This document shows positions 43,041 through 51,233 of a stretch of DNA of 64,000 bases, one piece after another. Source of the DNA: Microbispora bryophytorum (GTDB lineage Bacteria; Actinomycetota; Actinomycetes; Streptosporangiales; Streptosporangiaceae); the NCBI RefSeq assembly GCF_006874465.1, contig NZ_VIRL01000012.1:124001-188000 (forward strand). The letters are read 5' to 3'. How positions within the stretch are numbered: the stretch's first letter is position 1; every line of letters begins with the position of its first letter. The notes below the pieces were generated by a model. It was given only the letters and a program-made list of their open reading frames with translations, searched no databases and was not told the DNA's origin. The position numbers and the translations under genes were made by a program.

Positions 43041-46000
43041 ATGCAACCGGCACGGTATTCGCTGGGAAGTCTGATCCGTCACCGCCGCCTGAGCGTGGGT
43101 CTCGGTCAGGGAGAGCTGGCGGATCGAGCGGGTGTCAGCGCCCGGTCGCTGCGTGACATAGAGGCGGGCCGCGTCGCCCGCCCGCGGGCGTCCTCGCTGC
43201 GGCGGCTGGCGTCGGCACTCGGGTTCACCGGCGACGACCTGCGTACGCTGTTGGAGACCGTACAGCCGGCCGCCAGGCCGGCGGATGTGGAGCCGCTCCA
43301 TATCGGGGTGCTGGGACCGCCCGTGATCCGGAACGGTGACAGGCCCGTCGAGATTCGGTCGGCGATGCGGCGTGAGCTGCTCGGCCTGCTCGCGCTGCAG
43401 CCGGGGCAGCGGGTGTCCCGCGAGGAGATCGTCGACGTCCTGTGGGGAGATCGGCCGCCCAGGACATGTCAGGCCCTGGTGCAGGGGCACGTCGCCGCTC
43501 TTCGCGGGCTGCTCCAGCCGGAGCCGCGGCGCCGCCCGTCCGCCTCGATCATCACTCTGGATCGCGGCGGATACACGCTGGAGGTGGTGCCGGGACGGCT
43601 CGACCTCGCGGAGTTCGACGACCTCGCCCGGAGGGCTGGGGAGGCGCGGGCCTCGGCGGATCCGCGGGCGGCCCTGGAGCTGTGGGACCGGGCTCTGCGC
43701 CTGTGGCGAGGCCCCGTGCTCGCCGACACCGGATCCCGGTTGCGGCACCACCCGCTCGCGGCGGCGCTCAACCAGCGCCACATTGCTGTCGCGCTGGCGT
43801 TCGCCGACAGCGCGCTCGAGAACGGGAGCATCTCCAGCGCGGCCGATCACCTGCTCAGGCTGGCCGCGGACGAGCCGCTGCACGAAGGGCTGCACGCCCG
43901 CCTCATCCTGGCGGTGGCCGGCGGGGGAGATCAGGCGGGCGCTCTGCGCCTGTTCGCCGATCTCCGCCGCAGGCTAGCGGAAGAGCTGGGCGTCGAGCCC
44001 GGACGCGAGCTCAGGACGGCGCATCTGCGAGTCCTGCGCCAGGAGCTGCCGCCCCCCCAAGCGGCGGACCGCGGCGTCCCCCCGGCCGTCCCCGGCGGCG
44101 TGGCCCTCCCGGAGACGCCCCGCGACCCGGACGCCGGTGCGGGGGCGGAACAGGGGGCGGAACAGGAGCGCGGGGCGGCACCGCTCGGGAACACCGGCCA
44201 CCCGGCACCGGCACCGGCCGCGCCCTCGGGGACGCGGGCGGAAGCCGTTCCGGCGCAACTCCCGCTGGACGCCCGCGGCTTCGCCGGCCGCACGGCCGAG
44301 CTGGCCCGGCTCGACGCCCACCTGGCCGCCGCGGGCCACTCGCCCACCGCGTTGACGATCCTGGCGGTGTCGGGAACCGCCGGCGTCGGTAAGACCACTT
44401 TGGCGTTGCACTGGGCACACAGGGTGCGGGACCGGTTTCCCGACGGGCAGCTCTACCTCAACCTTCGCGGGTTCGATCCCACGGCCGCGGCCATAGAGCC
44501 GGCGGAGGCGATCCGGAGCTTCCTCGACGCGCTCGGGGTGCCTCCCCAGCGCATTCCGCCGGGCTTCGAGGCCCAGGCGGGTCTGTACCGGAGCCTGCTG
44601 GCCAACCGCCGGGTCCTGGTGGTGCTGGACAACGCCAGAGACGTCGAGCAGGTTCGCCCGCTGCTGCCCGGCTCGCCGAGCTGTCTCGTGGTGGTGACCA
44701 GCCGCGACCAGATGTCCGGGCTCGTCGCCATCGAGGGCGGTTGTCCGCTGACCCTCGGCCTGCTCTCCGCATCGGAGGGCCGCGAGCTGGTGGTCCGCCG
44801 CCTCGGAGCCGAGCTCACCGGGGCCGAGCCCCGGGCGGTCGATGAGATCGTCGCCCAGTGCGCCGGCCTTCCGCTGGCCCTCGCCGTCGTGACCGCTCGC
44901 GCGGTCATGAATCCCCAATTCTCACTGGCCACCCTCGCCGGGGAGCTGCGTGCCGTACAGGGCGGCCTCGACGCGTTCCACGGTGGTGATCCGGCCACTC
45001 AGGTGCGAACCGTCTTCTCGTGGTCCTACCGCACGTTGAGCGCGGAGGCGGCGCGGCTCTTCCGGCTGCTGGCACTCCACGCCGGGCCGGACATCGGCGT
45101 CGACGCCGCCGTGTGCCTGGCCGGTGCGACAGAGGACCGCGTACGTCCGCTGCTCGCGGAGCTCTCCCGCGCGCACCTGATCAGTGAGCACATGCCCGGC
45201 CGGTACACCTTCCACGACCTGCTGCGCCTGTACGCCGCCGAACGGAACTGGGAGGAGGACGGTGAGGACGAGCGCGCCGGCGCCATCCAACGGCTGTACG
45301 ACCACTACGTGCAGGCCACGAACGTGGCTGCGGGCCTGCTCTACCCGAACATGATCCGGCTGCCGTCGACGGTGCCACCGACCGGCCGCGTCCCCGTCGG
45401 CCACGGCGGCGCACTGGCGTGGCTGGACGCCGAGCACCTGAACCTCGTCGCAGCCGTCACCCATGCCGAGGAATACGGGCAGCGCGCCGCGGCATGGCGA
45501 CTCGCCGACGGCCTACGGGGATACTTCGCCCGCCGGCGGCACTCCGTTCACTGGTTCGCGGTCGCCGAGGCGGGCCTGTCGGCCGCGCGAGCGGAAGGTG
45601 ACCTGCAGGCGCAGGCGGCTCTCCATCTCAGCACGGCGCACGCCTACAATGTCACGGCCCGCCGGCAGCAGGCGCTCGCGCACCTCGGCCGTGCCCTCGA
45701 TCTGAGCCGGCGGGTGGGCTGGCGGGAGGGTCAGGCCATAGCGCTCACCAATATCGGCTCCGTGCAGATGGATCTGGGCCGGCTGGAGGAGGCCAAGACG
45801 AGCCTCCTCCGTTCGCTCGACCTGCGCCGGCAGGGCGGCCACGACGGCAGCGACGCCATGACCTATAACAACCTCGGGGAACTGGAACGGATGCGCGGAA
45901 GGCTCGGGGCCGCCACCCGGCATCTCGACCGTGCCATGGAGGAATGGCGGCGTCTCGGCTTGAGCGCGGGCCTGGTGGCGACGCTCGAAACCATCGGTCA

Positions 46001-46757
46001 GGTTCACTACGACCTCGGTCACCTCGCCGTCGGCGCCGCGCACCTGAACCGAGCCCTGCGCGTCGCCCGTCTGATCGGAGACGACGCCAGCCACGCCAAC
46101 TCCCTAGTCTTCCTGAGCTGCATCCATCGGGACGCGGGACGGCTCAGCGAGGCGGTGGAATGCGCCCGCGCCGCCCTCCGGTTAAGTGACGATTTCACGC
46201 ACCGCTACAGGGACTGCGCCGGCCACAACGCTCTCGCCGGGTGCTACCACGATCTCGGCCGCCACTCGGAGGCGATCGATCACTACAGGCGTGGTCTCCG
46301 TCTGGCGCGGGAGGCGCCTACCCGTTACTCCGAGTCGGAGGCTCTTGCCGGCTTGGCCCTCGTCAACACCCGCATCGGGAACCACGACGAGGCGCGCGGC
46401 TTCGCCCACGACGCCCTGGCCATCGCCCGGCAGGCGGATTTCCGCGTACGGGAGGGCCAGGCGCTGACCGCCCTCGCCGAGGTGCACCTGCGCGAAGGTG
46501 ACCACGCCGAGGCGGCCGAGCAGGCCCGGCACGCGATCGACCTGCACCGGGAAACCGGGCACCGCCTGGGTGAGGCCAGGGCCCTGATGCTTCTCGGGAC
46601 CGCGTCGCACCGGTTGCAAGGACCGGCGAGCGCCCAGCACCACTGGCGGAAGGCACTCGCACTCTTCACCGACATCGGCACGCCCGAGGCCGGCCGCCTC
46701 CGTGAGCTCATCGGCGGAAGCGGCGACGCGGCCCCCGACGGCATCTTCCAGCTCTGA
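43041..46757 (+). CDS. Large SARP/AfsR-type regulator: XRE HTH, BTAD, NB-ARC, TPR
   Basis: 1238 residues. Order: XRE-type helix-turn-helix (7-60, LADRAGVSARSLRDIEAG), OmpR-like winged helix (about 90-165), BTAD domain (about 185-325), a Pro/Ala/Gly-rich linker (330-415), an NB-ARC ATPase (P-loop GTAGVGKTT near 443; LVVLDN and VVVTSRD), and C-terminal TPR repeats (about 800-1215, e.g. ALTNIGSVQMDLGRLEEA). SARPs activate antibiotic and related gene clusters; the extra XRE domain in front is less common. ATG 43041 is preceded by TGAGGA. It is divergent from the AraC gene. Its target could be the NRPS operon or a cluster elsewhere. Confidence 0.9.
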   Translation: MQPARYSLGSLIRHRRLSVGLGQGELADRAGVSARSLRDIEAGRVARPRASSLRRLASALGFTGDDLRTLLETVQPAARPADVEPLHIGVLGPPVIRNGDRPVEIRSAMRRELLGLLALQPGQRVSREEIVDVLWGDRPPRTCQALVQGHVAALRGLLQPEPRRRPSASIITLDRGGYTLEVVPGRLDLAEFDDLARRAGEARASADPRAALELWDRALRLWRGPVLADTGSRLRHHPLAAALNQRHIAVALAFADSALENGSISSAADHLLRLAADEPLHEGLHARLILAVAGGGDQAGALRLFADLRRRLAEELGVEPGRELRTAHLRVLRQELPPPQAADRGVPPAVPGGVALPETPRDPDAGAGAEQGAEQERGAAPLGNTGHPAPAPAAPSGTRAEAVPAQLPLDARGFAGRTAELARLDAHLAAAGHSPTALTILAVSGTAGVGKTTLALHWAHRVRDRFPDGQLYLNLRGFDPTAAAIEPAEAIRSFLDALGVPPQRIPPGFEAQAGLYRSLLANRRVLVVLDNARDVEQVRPLLPGSPSCLVVVTSRDQMSGLVAIEGGCPLTLGLLSASEGRELVVRRLGAELTGAEPRAVDEIVAQCAGLPLALAVVTARAVMNPQFSLATLAGELRAVQGGLDAFHGGDPATQVRTVFSWSYRTLSAEAARLFRLLALHAGPDIGVDAAVCLAGATEDRVRPLLAELSRAHLISEHMPGRYTFHDLLRLYAAERNWEEDGEDERAGAIQRLYDHYVQATNVAAGLLYPNMIRLPSTVPPTGRVPVGHGGALAWLDAEHLNLVAAVTHAEEYGQRAAAWRLADGLRGYFARRRHSVHWFAVAEAGLSAARAEGDLQAQAALHLSTAHAYNVTARRQQALAHLGRALDLSRRVGWREGQAIALTNIGSVQMDLGRLEEAKTSLLRSLDLRRQGGHDGSDAMTYNNLGELERMRGRLGAATRHLDRAMEEWRRLGLSAGLVATLETIGQVHYDLGHLAVGAAHLNRALRVARLIGDDASHANSLVFLSCIHRDAGRLSEAVECARAALRLSDDFTHRYRDCAGHNALAGCYHDLGRHSEAIDHYRRGLRLAREAPTRYSESEALAGLALVNTRIGNHDEARGFAHDALAIARQADFRVREGQALTALAEVHLREGDHAEAAEQARHAIDLHRETGHRLGEARALMLLGTASHRLQGPASAQHHWRKALALFTDIGTPEAGRLRELIGGSGDAAPDGIFQL

Positions 46758-47131
46758 CACCGCAGGCCCGCGGGAGCCCCGAGCCTGCCGACGGGCGTTT
46801 TGCATCGCGCTCCAACTCGGCGATCCGCTGCCCCTCGTCGATCTCGGCCTGGCGCAGCCACCCGCGCAGCCCTCGCGGTGAACGCCGAGCTGGTCGGTCA
46901 CCGGGCGATCGCATCAGGGGCGCCGCCGGTCTGCCGACGGCGCTGGCGGAAGGGAGACAGATCCCTATCTCAGCGACTACTGAGCCGGTCTCGTCCGGCA
47001 GGGCACCATCGGTGACGACCAACTCGTCTGCCAGGTTGAGGACGCGCACCCGGCCGCGATCGAACTCCAGCAGAAGCCCGATCTCCGCGTCGAGGTGTCG
47101 ATCCACGGGAACAGCGCTCCTTGACGGCCGT
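46758..47131. other. Intergenic region with an IS3 relic
   Basis: 374 bp between two converging genes. A decayed transposase fragment is listed separately. On the same strand a frame from about 47106 contains EIGLLLEFDRGRVRVLNLAD, which looks protein-like but has no family I recognise and leads into the relic. A short imperfect GCAGGC/GCCTGC hairpin (46762-46788) may end the SARP transcript. Confidence 0.5.
46792..46872 (-). pseudogene. IS3-family transposase OrfA fragment
   Basis: The reverse-strand frame encodes LRGWLRQAEIDEGQ followed by IAELERDAKRP. The phrase W-x-RQAEIDEGQ-x and the following Glu/Arg-rich helix are characteristic of the OrfA leucine-zipper region of actinobacterial IS3 elements. 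About 27 codons survive, apparently with an internal deletion, and no OrfB or inverted repeats are visible. It is a scar of past insertion. Confidence 0.55.
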
Positions 47132-48355
47132 CTATGCCGAGCGTGTCCGCACGGTTTGTGCGTGCGGGGCCGGTTCGGCCGGCGGCACCGGCGGCTCGGG
47201 TGGTCGCGACGCCGCGCGGCGCCGGGTGAGCAGGAGCGCGAGCGATCCGGCGATCAAACCCCAGAAGGCCGATCCGATGCCCGCGATGGACGTCGCCGAG
47301 GCGGTGACGACGAAGGTGACCGCTGCCGCCTCCCGCAGGTCCGGCCCGGTGAAGGCGCCGGCGAGTGAGGAGGCGAGCGCCGGGAGGAGCGCGAGCCCGG
47401 ACACGGCGGTGACCAGGACCGGCGGTGAGGCCACGACGAGCGCGGTGGCGAAGGCGGCGCCCAGCCCCAGCGCGAGCTGCCCGGCGCCGAGGGCCAGGGT
47501 GGCGATCCAGCGGCGGGCCGGGTCGGGGTGGGCGTCGGGCCCGGCGGTCAGGGCGGCGGTGATGGCCGCGAGGTTGACGGCGTGCCCGCCGAACGGCGCG
47601 GCGGCCGTGCTGACGAGCCCCGTCGTCACCAGTGCGCCGCGCAGCGGCACGGAGTAGCCGTAGGTCGACAGAACGGCCGCCCCGGGCACGTTCTGTCCCG
47701 CCATGGTCACCAGGAACAGCGGCAGCGCGATGCCGACGAGGGCCGGCAGGGTCACGGCGGGCATCGTGAACACCGGGTCGGGGCGCAGGGACGCGGCCGG
47801 GAACGCGGTGCCGCTGATCGCGAGGCCGGCCACGGCCGCGGCCAGCGCCCCGGCGATCGCCCACCGCCGGGCGTACCGCATCAGCACGGCCCAGGTCAGC
47901 GTGACCGGCCCCGCCAGCAGCGGGACCTCGGCCATCGCGTGGAGCGGGGCGGTGCACAGCGGGACCAGAACGCCGGCGAGCATGGCCGCCGCGATGGGGC
48001 CGGGGATCGCGGCGACGCCGCGGGCCAGCCACGGGACGATCCCGGCGAGCACGGTCAGGACCCCGCACACGGCGAAGGCCCCGACCGCCGCCGGGTAGCC
48101 GCCGGCCACGTGGCCGGTCGCGACGAGCAGCGCGGCGCCCGGAGTGGACCACGCGATCGCGATGGGCATCCGATATCGGACGGAGAGGACGGCGGCGGCG
48201 ATCGCGATGCCGGCGCACAGCGCGAGCAGTCCGGAGGCCGCCTGCCGGGAGTCGGCCCCGACCGCCCGCAGGCCCGCGAGGACGATCGCGAACGCGCTGG
48301 CGTAGCCGACGACCGCACTGACCAGACCGGTGAGCACCGGCTGCAGGATCCGCAT
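47132..48355 (-). CDS. benE: BenE-family benzoate/aromatic acid:H+ symporter
   Basis: 407 residues, almost wholly hydrophobic with about 12 membrane segments. BenE hallmarks are PGAALL near 90, PLFLVTMAGQNVPG and APFGGHAVNLAAITAAL. It would import benzoate or a related acid with protons. ATG 48355 is 63 bp from the start of a divergent XRE-cupin regulator, and a palindrome lies between them. No benzoate catabolic genes are nearby, so the real substrate may differ. Confidence 0.88.
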   Translation of the reverse strand: MRILQPVLTGLVSAVVGYASAFAIVLAGLRAVGADSRQAASGLLALCAGIAIAAAVLSVRYRMPIAIAWSTPGAALLVATGHVAGGYPAAVGAFAVCGVLTVLAGIVPWLARGVAAIPGPIAAAMLAGVLVPLCTAPLHAMAEVPLLAGPVTLTWAVLMRYARRWAIAGALAAAVAGLAISGTAFPAASLRPDPVFTMPAVTLPALVGIALPLFLVTMAGQNVPGAAVLSTYGYSVPLRGALVTTGLVSTAAAPFGGHAVNLAAITAALTAGPDAHPDPARRWIATLALGAGQLALGLGAAFATALVVASPPVLVTAVSGLALLPALASSLAGAFTGPDLREAAAVTFVVTASATSIAGIGSAFWGLIAGSLALLLTRRRAASRPPEPPVPPAEPAPHAQTVRTRSA

Positions 48356-48377
48356 CGCCCCTCCCCGGGAACACGAC

Positions 48378-48395
48378 CGTTCCGTTTACGGAACG
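48378..48395. promoter_or_regulatory. Operator-like palindrome between benE and its regulator
   Basis: CGTTCCGTTTACGGAACG has perfect 7-bp arms around TTTA. It sits in the 63-bp divergent spacer, so a bound dimer would affect both genes; the XRE-cupin protein is the obvious candidate. Confidence 0.65.
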
Positions 48396-48418
48396 ATTTC
48401 AGATGACACCATAGCCAG

Positions 48419-49000
48419 GTGGGTACAGATGGGACAAGCCGGTTCGACCCGGCTATCGGGCGGCGGCTGCGCGGGCTGCGGGAGGCACGCGGGCTGTCGC
48501 TGTCGGAGCTCGCCCGCAGGGCCGGCGTCGGCAAGGCCACCGTGTCCGGACTGGAGCACGGAACGCGCAACCCCACGCTGGAGACGATGTACGCGATCGC
48601 GGCCGCGTTGTCGGTCCCGATGAGCGCGCTGACACTGGACCCCGGCGCCCCGGCCGGCGACGCCTCGCCGGTGCGGGGCACGGCCGTCCTGTCCACCCTG
48701 CTGGAGGTGTTCAGGGAGCCGGGCGCGACCTACGAGATGTTCCGCCTGCGGATACTCGCCGGGGTCGAGCAGACCTCGCCCGCGCATCCGTCCGGGGTCA
48801 CCGAGCACCTCTCGGTCGTCGGGGGGACGATCAGGACGGGCCCCGCCGCCGCGCCGCTGACCGCGGGCCCGGGGGAGCACCTCTCGTGGGCCGCGGACGT
48901 CCCCCATGTCTACGCGGCCCTCGGCGGCGAGGAGGCGCACGCGATCCTCCTCATCCGCACCCCCCGTGACCGTCCGGCCGCCGGCGGGCCGGCCGAGTAG
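48419..49000 (+). CDS. XRE-cupin transcriptional regulator
   Basis: 193 residues. An XRE helix-turn-helix (about 12-65, LSLSELARRAGVGKATVSGLEHG) is followed by a cupin ligand-binding domain (about 105-180). Such proteins commonly repress or activate a divergent transporter gene in response to a small molecule. GTG 48419 has no clear ribosome-binding site, so the transcript may be leaderless or start slightly downstream. It ends 6 bp from the converging polysialyltransferase-like gene. Confidence 0.87.
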   Translation: MGTDGTSRFDPAIGRRLRGLREARGLSLSELARRAGVGKATVSGLEHGTRNPTLETMYAIAAALSVPMSALTLDPGAPAGDASPVRGTAVLSTLLEVFREPGATYEMFRLRILAGVEQTSPAHPSGVTEHLSVVGGTIRTGPAAAPLTAGPGEHLSWAADVPHVYAALGGEEAHAILLIRTPRDRPAAGGPAE

Positions 49001-49006
49001 GGAGCG

Positions 49007-50275
49007 TCAGCGGTTGAGCAGGCGGCGCAGGCGTGAGGCCGGCTGCTCGGGCGGGGCAGGCGGAGGCGGAGGATCGATCAGGCCGAGCGACTCCAGCCTG
49101 CGCTTCTTGAAGTAGCGCGCCGGTCCGTGCGCGCCCACGTACGCCGCCGCGGTCTCGCGCAGGCCGGGGTGGGCCGTGCTCCGCATGCAGTAGCCCACGG
49201 CGGCGACCAGGGCGCTGAGGTCGGCGGCGGGCGGCTCGGTGACCGTGCCGTCGGCCTCCAGCCGGGGCAACGTGGCGTCCACGATCGTCGCCGGGATCCG
49301 GTTGCTGTTCTCGTACGGCGTGAGCCGTTCGAGCACGAGATCGGCGCCGGTGGTCGTGACCGGCAGGCCGAACAGCCGCCGCGCGGTCACCAGCGCGGTG
49401 GAGAAGCACCCGGCGACCAGCTCGGGGCGGTGCCCGGCGAAGCACGCCTCGGCGGGCGTCGTCTCGGGGGCCACGAGGAGGTCGACCCCGAGCTCCGCGG
49501 CGACCGGCCGCAGCTCGCGGGCGTGCCGCCGCCCGGCGGCGGGGTGCGGCTTGAACAGCACGGTCCGGTGGCCGCGCGCCGCGACGCCGCGCAGCATGCG
49601 CTCGTGCAGCGCGGCCTCCTCGGCGGCGGTGACCAGGCCGAGCGCGGACAGGTACTGGCCGAGGACGACCGCCTCGGCGCGGGGCGCCGGCGCGGCCGCC
49701 TGCGCGACCCGGCCCACCACGCTCGCGAACGACGTGTCCGCCAGGGCCTCGGCCGGCACCCCGTGCTCGGCCAGGAGCAGGGGCGCCAGGCCCGGGACGA
49801 GGTCGAGGTGGAGCAGCCGGGCGATCCGCCCGGCGATCTCCTGGGGGAGCGGATCCCGGGTCGGTCCGTAGCTCATGAGGCCGTCGGAGTAGACGGTGAT
49901 CGGGCAGTCCTTGACCAGGCCGGCGAGCGTGCGCGACGGGGACACCGCGATCGACTCCAGGACCAGCTCGTCCGGCTCGCCGATCAGGTCGCGCAGCAGA
50001 CGGCCGAGCATGGGCGTCTCGATCGAGCGGGGTTTCCAGTCCGACGGGTGCAGCGGCGCGATGATCTCGTTCCAGGACAGGACGCGGTCGAACCGGTCGC
50101 GCAGCGCGGCGAACCCCGGCGCCTCGTCCAGCGCCGGGGTGACCTCCGGGATCGCCGCGTTGTTCGACACCAGGAGGACCCGGCCGCCGTCGCGGAACCG
50201 CCCCTCGTCGATCGCCGCCGCGAGCGTCATCGCGCCGAACAGCGTGGAGGCGTAGAACAGCGTCGAGTCAGGCAC
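49007..50275 (-). CDS. Polysialyltransferase-family glycosyltransferase
   Basis: 422 residues. The family shows in the N-terminal LFYASTLFGAMTLAAAI, the nucleotide-sugar segment TVLFKPHPAAG near 240, and CFSTALVTARRLFG, which match alpha-2,8-polysialyltransferase-like proteins of actinomycetes. It would use a CMP-activated nonulosonic acid, as made by the fusion enzyme encoded two genes upstream. GTG 50275 overlaps the GT2 stop by 8 bp. The C-terminus is Pro- and Arg-rich. The wall polymer is inferred, not shown. Confidence 0.8.
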   Translation of the reverse strand: MPDSTLFYASTLFGAMTLAAAIDEGRFRDGGRVLLVSNNAAIPEVTPALDEAPGFAALRDRFDRVLSWNEIIAPLHPSDWKPRSIETPMLGRLLRDLIGEPDELVLESIAVSPSRTLAGLVKDCPITVYSDGLMSYGPTRDPLPQEIAGRIARLLHLDLVPGLAPLLLAEHGVPAEALADTSFASVVGRVAQAAAPAPRAEAVVLGQYLSALGLVTAAEEAALHERMLRGVAARGHRTVLFKPHPAAGRRHARELRPVAAELGVDLLVAPETTPAEACFAGHRPELVAGCFSTALVTARRLFGLPVTTTGADLVLERLTPYENSNRIPATIVDATLPRLEADGTVTEPPAADLSALVAAVGYCMRSTAHPGLRETAAAYVGAHGPARYFKKRRLESLGLIDPPPPPAPPEQPASRLRRLLNR

Positions 50276-51233
50276 GCGGCCCTCCCGCCAGGTGGGAGCC
50301 CGGTAGATAAGGGTCGAGCAGAGCGGCCCGCTCGGGCTCCAGCCCGCCGATCGCCTCGGTCAGCGCCTCGTGGGGCAGCCGGGCGAGCGCCGCCCGCGCC
50401 CGCTCGTCGAACCGGGCGCGTACGGCCGGGGCGAACCGGCCGGCCAGCTCCACGTGGTGGGCGAGCAGCGCGCACAGGTTGCGGGCCGCCTTGGGCAGGT
50501 AGCGCGGCTCGGCCTCGTCCAGCACGATGTCGTAGGCGTCGAAGAAGTGGAGCTGCCGCTCGTCGCCGATCCGGGTGAGCGAGGCCGCGAGCCCCCGCCG
50601 GTAGAACACCCCGGCGAGGGAGACCACGGCGTAGGACCGGGCCAGGCGGTGCAGCCGCCAGATCCACGGGCGGTCCTCGGCGGTGTGCAGCCCGGCGGGG
50701 AAGGTCAGCAGGTCGTCCAGCTCGCGCCGGTAGATCCCCGCCCAGGCGTAGGGGTAGTCGACCATCGTCTTGAAGCCGGCCGGCAGGATGCCGTCGCGCG
50801 GGTCCAGCACGACGCCGCGGCGCGGCTGCGGCGCCCGGTGCGTCTCCCGTCTGCGGCCCTCGACCTGGACGTGGTCCACGCGCACGAAGTCGCATCCGAG
50901 CCCGTCGATGGCGGCGACGAGGCGGGGCAGGTAGCCGGGCGCGAGCCAGTCGTCGGCGTCGAGGAAGGTGACGTACCGGCCGGCGGCCAGCTTCAGCCCG
51001 GTGTTGCGGGCGCCGGCCAGTCCCAGCGGCACCGGGTTGCGGACGACCGTGAGCCCCGGCAGGTCGCGCCGGAAGTCCTCCACGACCTCCGGCGTCGCGT
51101 CCGCCGAGCCGTCGTCCACGACGACGACCTCGGTCTCGAACTCGCGCGTCCGGTTGCGCGCCAGCGACGTGAGCGCGTCCCCGAGGTACGCCTCGCCGTC
51201 CCGGACCGGCACGACCACGGACAGAGTGATCAC
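50268..51233 (-). CDS. Family 2 glycosyltransferase
   Basis: 321 residues with the GT-A fold: SVVVPVRDGEAYLGDAL at the start, VVVDDGSAD, and the metal-binding FLDADDWL near 92. A helix-rich C-terminal region follows. It likely adds a sugar to the nonulosonate-containing polymer. GTG 51233 overlaps the upstream fusion gene stop by 4 bp, so it is co-translated with it. Confidence 0.9.
   Translation of the reverse strand: MITLSVVVPVRDGEAYLGDALTSLARNRTREFETEVVVVDDGSADATPEVVEDFRRDLPGLTVVRNPVPLGLAGARNTGLKLAAGRYVTFLDADDWLAPGYLPRLVAAIDGLGCDFVRVDHVQVEGRRRETHRAPQPRRGVVLDPRDGILPAGFKTMVDYPYAWAGIYRRELDDLLTFPAGLHTAEDRPWIWRLHRLARSYAVVSLAGVFYRRGLAASLTRIGDERQLHFFDAYDIVLDEAEPRYLPKAARNLCALLAHHVELAGRFAPAVRARFDERARAALARLPHEALTEAIGGLEPERAALLDPYLPGSHLAGGPRA

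Noticed and set aside
46708-47106. A reverse-strand gene of 132 codons
   Set aside because: Only a short segment looks like an IS3 transposase and the rest is not recognisable; treated as a relic.
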